From contig NC_077223.1 in the NCBI RefSeq assembly GCF_024763615.1, positions 72,044,627-72,108,626 of the forward strand: a stretch of 64,000 nt of DNA, in the 5' to 3' direction. The notes under the pieces were generated by a model that saw only the letters and a program-made list of their open reading frames with translations, had not been told where the DNA came from and made no database searches. This DNA comes from Phlebotomus papatasi (lineage: Eukaryota > Arthropoda > Insecta > Diptera > Psychodidae). Shown here piece by piece: positions 49,722 through 59,357 of this stretch; the first letter of the stretch is position 1; every line of letters begins with the position of its first letter. The position numbers and the translations under genes were made by a program.

Positions 49722-50484
49722 TAATTTAAAGTGAGTAATAATATGGTGGTCATTGTGAAAAAGAAATGCTATTGCCCAAAATTATCCAGTTTGGAAGTTT
49801 TCAAGACGGTAGCAAGAAGTGGTTACAAAACTGGCGAAAAGTGGTGAAAAGCGGCGACGAAGTGGTTATTTTTGCATTTTTAACAAAAAAACACTTTTTT
49901 AAGTAGTCCAACGTTATATTGGGGTACTACTTTTTTGACGAATCTGGAGCCAATACATTTCAGGACCTTGGTGTCAAATTTGAGTTATCTTATAATAAGG
50001 GTTCAAAAGTTATAATTAAATTAATTTCACATTTATCCTAAAGTCGCGATAAGTGGATACTCCACCCTAAGGGAAGTATATATTTAGAACAGAGCCCGGC
50101 GCGCGCCGACTTTTAGCCGTTTTTAGCGCGCCGCCCAGCTTTTTTTTTAGCCGCCGCCGCCGAGAAATTTTGAGGCGCGCCGCCGAAAAGCTTTTGGCGC
50201 GGCGCCGTTAGGCGCCGAAAAAAACTTTTTGCATTCCAACACAACTTTTTTTAAATGTAAATTTTTGCGATTGTTAAATAGGAAGTGGGGCACTTTGAAT
50301 TGGGACAACTTTGAAACTGTCCTAAGGACGGATGGGTCCCATCCGTCTCTACCCCAACCCACTGTACCCCGACCCTTACTAAAATCAAAATGGACCGAAC
50401 TCTATTTAAAATGTTTATTAACCGATTTCAATGAACTTTTTTTATTTTGTTCGTCTTTCCCACTCGGACTATTTAAGATAGGAC

Positions 50485-50710
50485 CAGTGATAAGCCCAGA
50501 TAAGCTTATGGTAGCTGAGATTCTTTACAGGTGACCTCGAAATGCGTTTACTCAACAGTTTACAACAGTTTTAAAACAGTTTACTCGACGCGATTCTTTA
50601 CCTCCAAAATTCAATTCACAATCGAATTTTCACGCATTCCGAGTTGCAAGCATTTCGAGGTAAGCTGCAAAGAATCTTAGCTACCACAAGCTTATCTGGG
50701 CTTATCACTG
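50485..50710. mobile_element. CAGTGATAAGCCC MITE
   Basis: CAGTGATAAGCCCAGATAAG at the left is matched by its complement at the right, and pairing continues for about 60 bp through AGATTCTTT and CCTCGAAATGC. It is 226 bp, non-coding and nested in the hAT element. Confidence 0.8.
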
Positions 50711-50872
50711 TTTTTTTAGACCCTGTTTTCATATTTACTCAAATTCCATAATCGTTTTCTTTTGAAACCTGTGCTCCACAATTTCTTTTTGTCATTAAAA
50801 GACTAACTCTATTCCGTAAATTTCTCACGATGCTTTTTTTTAGTTGTTTTTAATAATTCTTTTAATTTTATA

Positions 50873-51772
50873 CTCTCTCCGTTCCGAAATAAGTCGTACG
50901 TTTGGCGAAAAATTAGGGATTAAGGAATGGTTTCAGAGACTGTTTTTGTTATTTATATAAATATCTTATGAATGAACTATCCTCCATGTTCAGGGATAAT
51001 ATGGGGATCCTACCACGATGGTAAGTTGAGGAATCATTATGTTGAAGTTATCCGTTTTTCGCGATTTTTTCAAAGAGCTCCGGTAGATAGTTAGTTACTA
51101 AAAAATGGACTGTGATTAACATTACAGGCTAGAATTTGTTCTAAATTTTCAATATGCACAAGTAGAACTCAACAGTTATTACCGATATGACATTTTTTAT
51201 TGCTCAAATTTTGCAGAATGAGCAATAAAAAGAACATCCTTTTTTATGTGTTTGAATATCTGGATGTCAAAAGGTGAGAGATAGGGACTTGGGACCTTTA
51301 GCGAACCCCCATAAGTTGACCCTGGGACCATTTATATGTTTCTCTAAAACATATCCAGAATTGAAGAAAAAAAATCACACGACGTGTTTTTCGAGCAATC
51401 CCAAAAAATATGATTTTGGTGTGGAAGGGGAGGGGTGGGGGCAAAATAAAGGACATATGGTCCCAGAGTCAACTTATGGGGGTCCCCCGAAGGTCCCAAG
51501 TCTGTATCTCTCACCTTTCTGCACCTATTTTAGATTGAAAATAGAACGCCAAAAAAAGACATTTTTAAGACATTCGTTCCTCAACATACCATCAAAACTG
51601 GACCTCAATTTTAGTACTGAACATTAACAATAGTTCTTTACAAGAGATAATTGTTCATACTCAAAACATTTACCAACAAACTTTCCCTTAATCCCAATTT
51701 TTCCCAAACGTATGACTTATTTCGGAACAAAAATTTTTCTCAAACGTACGACTTATTTCGGAACGGAGGGAG
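50873..51772. mobile_element. CTCCCTCCGTTCC-end element, copy 2
   Basis: TA flanks CTCTCTCCGTTCCGAAATAA on the left and TTCGGAACGGAGGGAG on the right. The right terminal segment is locally duplicated (two ACTTATTTCGGAAC blocks). The body is the reverse complement of 36171-37046. The end sequence closely resembles plant Stowaway MITE termini (CTCCCTCCGT...), also a Tc1/mariner group with TA duplication. Confidence 0.8.
51273..51515. repeat. Internal inverted repeat (possible nested MITE)
   Basis: The arms GGTGAGAGATAGGGACTTGG and complement span about 243 bp. The same structure is in the centre of 36171-37046, so it either belongs to the host element or inserted before the host amplified. Confidence 0.7.
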
Positions 51773-52026
51773 TATTCTTTATTTTCTAAGCGCTCTCTAA
51801 AATTGTGTGTAAAATACGCACAGCGATAACAAAAAAAACATACCTATAGAATCGTTTCCAAAATACGCACAGCGCAAGCATAAAACGCTGTCCAAAATCG
51901 TGTTTAAAACACGCACAACACGATCATAAAATGGTTAGGAATGCGCTTAAAATCATGTACACTTCTTTCATAAAACGATTAAGAATGCTCTTAAAATCAC
52001 GCACAGCTCAATCGTAAATCGGTTAA

Positions 52027-52905
52027 CTCTCTAACAGTGTTTTCTTTAATATCCAAAAAAAATAGTTAAATAATTTTGTCTAGGGTAATTAATGGTCCAC
52101 TGAACTCAAAAAAACCATCCATCCTTCATTATCTCTTTCCTTTTGGGCGCCAGGTGAGAAAAAGTAAAGACCGCCTCCAGGCGGTCATATCGGTTTAAGG
52201 CACAAAATGACTGAAATATTTTTTTATTGAAAAATAGTGAACAAATAATAAAACAAATGAATTTTAAACGTTTTTTATGGATGAATGTTCTATGATTATC
52301 TAAAAAATGATAATTTTTAGGAAAAATACGTTTATAATTTTTATAATTAGACGTTAATGAAGCTCAAGGTGTTTCAATGCGACTGATTCTAAACTAATAG
52401 GTCGCAGGCCAAGTATGAAAGCGTCACCTTCTTTTATAATTTGAAGATTCTTTGAAATACATTGCTCATCTTCTGGTTTTATTTCATGATTTGGGGCATT
52501 AAAGGACGAGTTAGGGAATTAATCATCACTGTTGAAGTCTGCTTCTTTATCAATTTCACTTAATTCGCAGAAATCGACCATTTTACTCATTCTGGACAGA
52601 CATCGTGTAATCTAAATTGTTTTCCATGAATAATATATTGCAAAATAATAATATATTTTATTAGAACAAGCAAAACAATGAAAAAAAATCGGTAATTTTT
52701 GAAAATTTTACCCTTGAACCGATAAGACCGCCCCCAGGCGGTCTTCCTTTTTTTCTTCTAAAACTCTTACTTCCAGTTTTTTCACACTTATAAATTAAAA
52801 TATACAAACTAGAAAAACATATCTTTCAGGTAATAAGATTCTTACTACCGTTAGATTACTTTAAAACAATCTTTTTTGCACTTGAAAGCGAAAAATGTCG
52901 CGAGC
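52027..52905 (-). mobile_element. piggyBac-like element, right end truncated
   Basis: TTAA (52023-52026) is followed by CTCTCTAACAGTGTTTTC, then sequence matching 43103-44188 in reverse, including the GACCGCCTCCAGGCGGTC hairpin at about 52169-52186 and another at about 52728-52745. Homology stops near AATGTCGCGAGC at about 52905, so about 220 bp and the second terminus are missing. The transposase-like N-terminal segment is also present and broken. Confidence 0.78.
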
Positions 52906-52924
52906 AACAAGTCAAAATCAAAAT

Positions 52925-53330
52925 TCGCTTAAAATCACGCACAGCTCAATCGTAAATCGGTTAAGAGTGCGCTTCAAATCACGCACAGCTGAATCGTAAA
53001 ACGGTTAAGAATGTGCTTAAAATCACGCACAGCTCAATCGTAAATCGGTTAAGAGTGCGCTTCAAATCACGCACAGCTGAATCGTAAAACGGTTAAGAAT
53101 GTGCTTAAAATCACGCACAGCTCAATCGTAAATCGGTTAAGAGTGCGCTTCAAATCACGCACAGCTGAATTGTAAAACTGTTAAGAATGTGCTTAAAATC
53201 ACGCACAGCTCAATCGTAAATCGGTTAAGAGTGCGCTTAAAATCACGCACAGCTGAATCGAAAAACGATTAAGAATGCGCTTAAAATCACGCACAGTTCA
53301 ATTATGGAACGGTTTTAAGCGTAATCTTAA
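52925..53330. repeat. 88-bp dimeric tandem repeat
   Basis: CTTAAAATCACG recurs at 52928, 53016, 53104 and 53192, exactly 88 bp apart. Within each 88 bp, two 44-bp half-units differ at set positions (CTTAAAATC versus CTTCAAATC, AAATCGG versus AAAACGG, AGAGTG versus AGAATG). Confidence 0.9.
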
Positions 53331-55404
53331 CCGTTCGTTAGTGAGTTGTGCGTGATTTTAAGCGAATTTTTATCTGTGTTACAACTGAGATTTGCGTAAT
53401 TTTTAGCAATGTTTATCCGTTTTACGATTGAGCTGTGCGTGATTTTAAGCGAATTTTTATCCGTTTTATGATTGAGCAGTGCTTGCTTTTAAGCAGAATA
53501 TCAAACGTTTTATGCTCAAGATGTGCGTGTTGTCAAGCGGAATATCCAATCGTTTTGTACTTGAGGTGTGTGTGTTTTTAAGCGGAATATCACCCGTTTT
53601 GTACTTAGGCTGTTTGTGTTTTTAAGCGGAATAATAAACGTTTTATGCTTAAACTATGCGTGATTTTAAGCGCAATATTATCCGTTTTGTGCTTAAGCTG
53701 TGCGTGTTTTTACGCGGAGTATCTGCCCGCTCATGCTTGAGTAAGCATATTCTCAACACAATCTTGCCCGTTTTATGCTTGACCTGTGCGTGCTTTCAGC
53801 ACAATTTTATTTAACAAATAGAGATAAAACCTTAAAAATAGATAAATTTCACAACTAAAAATAGCAACGGACCTTCTAAAAAGTGAAATTTTTTTTATGC
53901 ATATTATATCGTACTCCATACATAATTTATACGGTTTGGAATAGAATTGAAAATAAATGTTATTATCGTAATAATTATAGTCGTTCACTTAAAAAGTGCA
54001 ATTTCATTTTATTTACAAAACATAATCTTTGCAATGCATTTTGAAAAATATATATCAACAACAGTCATTAGCATTCAATTTAATATATATAGTAAATTTT
54101 TATATTTTTCACGAAAATTTAATAAATTTCATGAAAATTTCATAAATTTAATGAAAAACATTTAAAAAAAAAACGTATCTGACAATGACAACAATCGTAA
54201 GAGTTGTTTTCGAGATATCCCTAAAAAACATGTTTTTTAGGTCACCCTCTAACGGGTTACAAAATAAATTTCACGCTTTCTTATATAAATAAATATAAAT
54301 TGCAATAAATTGCACTATCGTATTTGCCAAAATTAGGTAATATGCAAAGTTTCATAAAGAAATTTCTTCCAATGGTCCGATTACTTTCTTTGTCACGGTA
54401 ATTTTGTCCTCCGAAAGGATCTTTTTTCAAAAGGGTCTCCAAAAACAAGGTCCCAACTCCGAACCGCTAAATCTTTAAAATTTTTAAAAGAAAATTTCAT
54501 GGGATATAGTACAACAGTTGTATTTTTATATGCTTAAGAGGCTTAAGAGTTTAATTCATACTTTCAAAAAAAAATTATACTTTTGAAATAAAAAAAGTAA
54601 TAAGAATATGTTGTTTTTGCCATTCTGACCCATACAATCCCTTAATTATTATAAAAGAAGTATCAAAGCGTCACGCTCTGTCTGTGGAGTTCGATCGGTA
54701 AAATGAATAACTGGACGAATTCCAAGACGGTTAGTATTGTTATTTTTCTGAAACTACGTATAGGTTTCACTTCAGCTCATAGAATTATTTATTTTGTCAA
54801 ATAATTGTCAAACAATTAAAAAAAACCCAAAGCGATAATTTACAGAGCTTTCACGAACTATATTTCTTGAGAAAAATACGGAATATTTGAGGACAACAGA
54901 TTTTGTTTAAATTTCTGCACGGAATTCGAAGAAAAAACAACCGGCGCGCTTGGCGCCGCCGCCGCCAAGAGCTGTGGCTGGCGCGCCGGCGCGCCAGCCG
55001 CCGCTGACTGGAAAACGAAATTTAGCCGCCGCCGCCGAAAGGCGTCTCGCGCCGGGCTCTGATTTAGAATAAATATAAATAGTGGTTTCCTCACTATTCC
55101 TTTGAAGGTAAATTAAGATACCACTATCTAATACTATATGTGGCTAATTCTACCCCGGTCTCCCCTATCTTATATTTAATTCTCCAGGATACAGTCATTT
55201 TGATGGAAAAGATCAATTTGTTGAAGTGTATTTCCAATTGAGGGCCAAAAAACCTCTGGTCATGTAATAACTGGTCGAACAGTGTAGTCGTGCCTCCGCA
55301 AGAATCAGACAGACTTTGCTGTTCTTGGTCCTTACGATTCCTCTCCAAATGCTTCCTGATTTAATTAAAGAAGCACACTGGTAGTAAGTGGTGCTACTAC
55401 TCTA

Positions 55405-55758
55405 TATTGTTCATTCAACTGCTTTAGGTGTGATTTGCATAAAGTTCCATGCAATGCGCACTCAATTTTTATTTTATTAGATACAATTAAATGAAAATAA
55501 TTGCAAAAAGTTATACTTCAACTTCCTCTTGGGATCATTTACTATTTACGAATGAAAACAATTTTGATACAAGAGACAGGAGTATGAAGAATTAAAAGAA
55601 ATTGAAAATGGTATAGAGAAGGGCAAGGTAATTTAAAGAAACTGAAGGTTTTTTTTAAACTAATTTGTCAAATGAAAATGAACTTTATTTAAATTTTAAC
55701 TAGTTTTTATCGGGTTAAAAATAATATTCATCAACATCACATTCGATATTTTAATACC
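55405..55758. other. Intergenic DNA
   Basis: AT-rich; no supportable features. Confidence 0.45.
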
Positions 55759-55762
55759 TTAA

Positions 55763-56282
55763 CCCTTTAACGACGAGACACTTTTTACGGACTGAAAATA
55801 GACAACAAAAATTAAATTGGGAAACATAATCAATGATAAGTCTTACATCTAACCTTGGAAAGTTCAACAGAGTCTGGTTCGGTGTATTTTGTGCCTCTAT
55901 GAACGATAGGGACAAAAATAGCCCAAAAATTTAAGTAATTTTTCTGACAATACCAATGAATAATATTTTCGCTTTAATGAAAAATATTACGTATGAGTTA
56001 TGAGTATTGTAGTTTTTATTGCCAAAGGGAATTCGCTTAAAAAAACTGGAAGTATAAAAAATAAATAAAATCAATTATGAACTTGAGAATTTAAAAATTC
56101 ACCATTTTTGAGCTTAAAAATTTAATATATAGCAAATAGCTACAGACTTGCAAAAAATGTTCTAGATTCCTTCAACCTTCTACTTTTCAATTATGTACAG
56201 ACATAAGAAAAAAATAACTTTAAGTAGTCAGGAAAAATTATTTTCTTTATGGGACACCGGTGTTCCAATCGTCCTTAAAGGG
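55763..56282. mobile_element. TTAA element, GGGACACCGG family, intact ends
   Basis: TTAA (55759-55762 and 56283-56286) flanks CCCTTTAACGACGAGACAC and CGTCCTTAAAGGG. At 520 bp this is the cleanest member of the family with copies at 1718, 7990 and 23149. It is non-coding. Confidence 0.82.
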
Positions 56283-56286
56283 TTAA

Positions 56287-58358
56287 CTGAGCCATCCTCC
56301 CCTAACTAATATTAAATAATGTTAAGAAATCTCTTCATTATTATTCATAATATTATTTACTGATTTAATTTTTTTTAACTCTATGCATAGTCGTTTGCAA
56401 CAAATACAAAGAAAATGCAGATAATACAGTTGTTGATCCAACCGACGATATCATTTTTTGCTTTTTAAAAACAGATTTTGCTATAAATAAAACATTGTTT
56501 TAAGAAGTTTGACTAAATATTTCCCAACTTATTTTTAATTAATTCATTCATTTTTTTCTAACTCTGATGAGCATGTTCTTTTCAATATAACTGACAATAA
56601 CACCATTATTCTTGTTCCTGGCGCCAAGACCTATATATGAAAAAAATACAAACCTTAGAAGGAATCCCCAGAAACACTTATGGTTTTGTCAAGAGGACAC
56701 AAAAGATGAAAGTGAAACTCATAAAACTGTACAACGTCTTTGGACCTTAAAAGTAGCTTTGAGAAAAAATATAGACGTTCGGTATTTTAATAGTAGTAAA
56801 ATTGCATTATGAGGTTAATTTATTGGCGTGTCGATCATAAATTAAAAGTTAGTACAAAAGGAAAGGCATAACCCGAGTCCAAAGATGTTGAGCAAGTTCT
56901 GCAGAGGTGAAAACAACGAGAAATGATAAAGACATCAACAGATCGACAGGTAAATTGTGACCTTTTGCGTGTCTGCAAACAGGTGAATCGTCACATTTTC
57001 TCTAAGAACTACACAAATAAATCACAAACAACCCAAAAGATGGGACGAACCTTGAAATTTTGCGTTACAGTCGAATAAGAAGATGTTAACCACCAAAACA
57101 AGTCTAGTGAATAGACACAATTGAATTAATTCACATTTTTCTCTTAAAATAAATCACTGCTAAAACACCGAAAGTACCATTCGAACACGCACATGGTTTC
57201 ATCTTTTTTTTTAAGCCTCTCGAACAGGACATGAGAGTAAAATGAGATATTATGCAATTGATCTTCCAAATACGAACAATCTTACTCCAATTCAGTCCGT
57301 TCATTCGGTCTGAGAGTCTAACGGAGGCGCATTAGATTTTGAAGCAACAACAGGTTGTTCATTTCACTTTGCATTTATGTTAATTTATGTGCTTCAGTCA
57401 AAGTCAAGGGGTCAACAACTTTAGCACAAGTCAATTATGCAAATAATCATTTATTTAGGTCGTTGCGAATTTTTTTCATAACAAATATTATCCAGTAAGA
57501 TTTGATATAAATATTTCGGCTTAGAATTAAGATTAGATAATTATGTTATTATCCATATTAGTCAATTTATGCTAATTTGGATGCATTGGGGAAAAAATTA
57601 AGCTCATAACTCTTGTAACACTTTCTTAAACAGGTTAAAAACTGAATGCAATAGTAAAGATTTTGCAAAAAAATCAATCAATATTTTTCACATTAAAAGA
57701 ATCTTAAACACCTTTGAAAAATCACATAACTTGCTTTTTTATATGGTTATTACTTTTTCTCTTAAAAAAAAAAGCAATAAAATGAAATAAGCACGAAGAT
57801 ACTAATTTTGAGCTTCAAAAAATATACTAGTCAAGTATTTCGCTTTATTTTTAATTTATTGCCCCCTTAAATGACCTGAGAAACTAATTACAAAGTTAGT
57901 TATAAAAATTAAAAAAAATACTTTAGATTTTTCATAACGATTGTTGATTAATTACTATAATTTTAGTCATGACCTATATATATTAAAATATTTTGATTTA
58001 TTTTTGGAAATTGCGAAGAATTGTGCAATGTAAAGATCTCATCAAAAATCCAATTACACGCTTTTTTGTACAATCGAATCTCAATGTTTGTAACAATCGT
58101 TACATAAATATGTATTCTTGTATAATATTTTATAAATGAATAAAAAATACAATCGATAAAGTGAATATTATACTTGAGTGGTATTTTATTTTTTGATAAT
58201 TTTATTTAGCCATTAGCTATATGAAATAAAATTAAGAATAAATTATTACCAATTTTTTTTCTTCATGTTTTTAATATGCTTCATACAAATTAGGCAATTC
58301 AGTTAATTTTTTTTGTTTATCTTTAAGGGTTTAGTTGTAATGACAATCAAATCCCTAG
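56287..58358. other. Intergenic DNA
   Basis: AT-rich with a modestly less AT-rich part at about 56860-57420. No gene or terminal repeats are recognised. Confidence 0.4.
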
Positions 58359-58361
58359 GCA

Positions 58362-58566
58362 GGGGAAAGTACTCTCCCTTCGAACGTTCATGCCTTCGAA
58401 TAATATGAATTTATCTTATTTTTCTTAAGAGACTTACACATAATTATCAATAAATTGATAATAAGCTAGTTAATATTTAATAGAAATTTTTAAATCTCTT
58501 ACGAAAAATAAAAGAAAATTCACATTATTCGAAAGCATGAACGTTATAAGGAAGAGTACCTTCCCC
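58362..58566. mobile_element. GGGGAAAGTACTC MITE
   Basis: GGGGAAAGTACTCTCCCTTC at the left and GAGTACCTTCCCC then TA at the right are imperfect inverted ends. GAACGTTCATGC and ATTATTCGAA-type segments also pair. The left TA is CA. It is non-coding. Confidence 0.7.
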
Positions 58567-58856
58567 TACTGTAATCAACAAAATTTCATGTTTTTCCTTC
58601 AGATTCAATTTCTTCTTTCAATGAACATGGGGCGAACTTAACTTTTTGTAATTTTGCACATTTTAATGCACATGGAAAGAAAATTTAATACATTTTCAGA
58701 TAGTCACTAAAATGCTTTGTTCAGATTTTTTTTTTAATATTACCAGTTTTTGCTCACTTTCTTAGTGATTTTAACTAAAGGGGCACGAAATGGATTTAAT
58801 TTAGGTATTTTTGTGAAACAAGGGACTAGCTCATATTGAATAATCCTCTGTCATTT

Positions 58857-59110
58857 TACTGCTCGAACTCAAAGAAAGAGCGGTAATATAATTGATCTTT
58901 TTCCAACTTGTCACCGTCCTAGAGCTTAAACGGAAAAGATATCAACTTCCGTTCTTCGATAACATCGAATTTCTTTAATTTTTGGATATGTTTTGGAGGT
59001 GATCCAGGCGAACATTTCGTCCAAACATATTATGACCTAAAAAAATCTACTTGAATTTTTGAAGGAAAAACTATTTACTTTTTTAGAGGGCCTATTTTTC
59101 AACTGATTTG
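58857..59110. repeat. Dispersed repeat with 5' hairpin, copy 2
   Basis: TACTGCTCGAACTC plus a closing GAGCGGTA form the same hairpin as at 32524, and the segment around GATCCAGGCGAACATTTCGTCC aligns with copy 1. Internal AAACGGAAAAGATATCAAC links it to fragments at 30811 and 35082. The class is unknown. Confidence 0.5.
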
Positions 59111-59357
59111 CTTAAATTTGGATTTTATTGAAGGGTGTTTAAATCGGTAATGAATAGGTTAAATATCTGAGAATCACTTATCTTTCTGGTATATACATTT
59201 CTTGTATATCCGTATACTTGTAACTAAATGCCAGAACATTTGAAATGATTATTTTTTTACCAATTGTTGATTTTTGATTTTAAAATGCTTATGTGATTTA
59301 TGAATCAATTTGATCTCTCATAAACCAGTAAAGCACCAAAAGATCATCGTGAATGGA

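Larger units (their letters stand above)
48577..50067. mobile_element. GGGTGGAATCACCACTT element, 1.49 kb
   Basis: TA flanks GGGTGGAATCACCACTT on the left and AAGTGGATACTCCACCC on the right. ACTTCTCGCC/GGCGAAAAGTGG motifs recur near the ends. It contains two further MITEs (48751-48905 and 49274-49721). No transposase is recognised. Confidence 0.75.
51790..53800. mobile_element. Foldback-like array of 44-bp repeats, opposed arms
   Basis: From about 51790 to 53330, units built on CTTAAAATCACGCACAGCTC run in one direction. From about 53330 to 53800 the same unit runs in the other (GTGCGTGATTTTAAGCG). Long inverted arms made of tandem units are the foldback layout. Outer ends are degenerate and no duplication could be set. 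A piggyBac-like element (52027-52905) splits the left arm at a TTAA present in the repeat unit. Confidence 0.65.
50090..55061. mobile_element. hAT-type element (non-autonomous)
   Basis: The termini CAGAGCCCGGCGCG and CGCGCCGGGCTCTG are inverted. A perfect 8-bp direct repeat, ATTTAGAA, lies outside (50082-50089 and 55062-55069). An 8-bp duplication with a CAGAG end is the hAT signature. Both subterminal regions (50100-50220 and 54940-55050) are dense in GCCGCCGCC and GGCGCGCC, in strong contrast to the AT-rich interior. No hAT transposase is seen; the interior is largely other elements. Confidence 0.85.
48473..55165. mobile_element. Level 2 element of nested cluster
   Basis: The ends GAGGAGACCGGGGTAGAATT and AATTCTACCCCGGTCTCCCC are inverted with TA outside. 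Its own DNA amounts to only about 200 bp, split by the insertions at 48577-50067 and 50090-55061. Confidence 0.75.
48374..55402. mobile_element. Outer shell (level 1) of nested element cluster
   Basis: TA then GGGTGGTAGCACCACT at 48374 pairs with AGTGGTGCTACTAC at about 55388-55401, followed by CTC and TA-type sequence. Only about 100 bp on the left and 235 bp on the right belong to this element; everything from 48473 to 55165 is a later insertion. Confidence 0.65.

Noticed and set aside
54244..54262. CACCCTCTAACGGGTTAC as a piggyBac terminus
   Set aside because: Matches the family end over about 14 bp only, lacks TTAA on the left, and no paired end or body is visible; could be a fragment of the truncated 52-kb copy.
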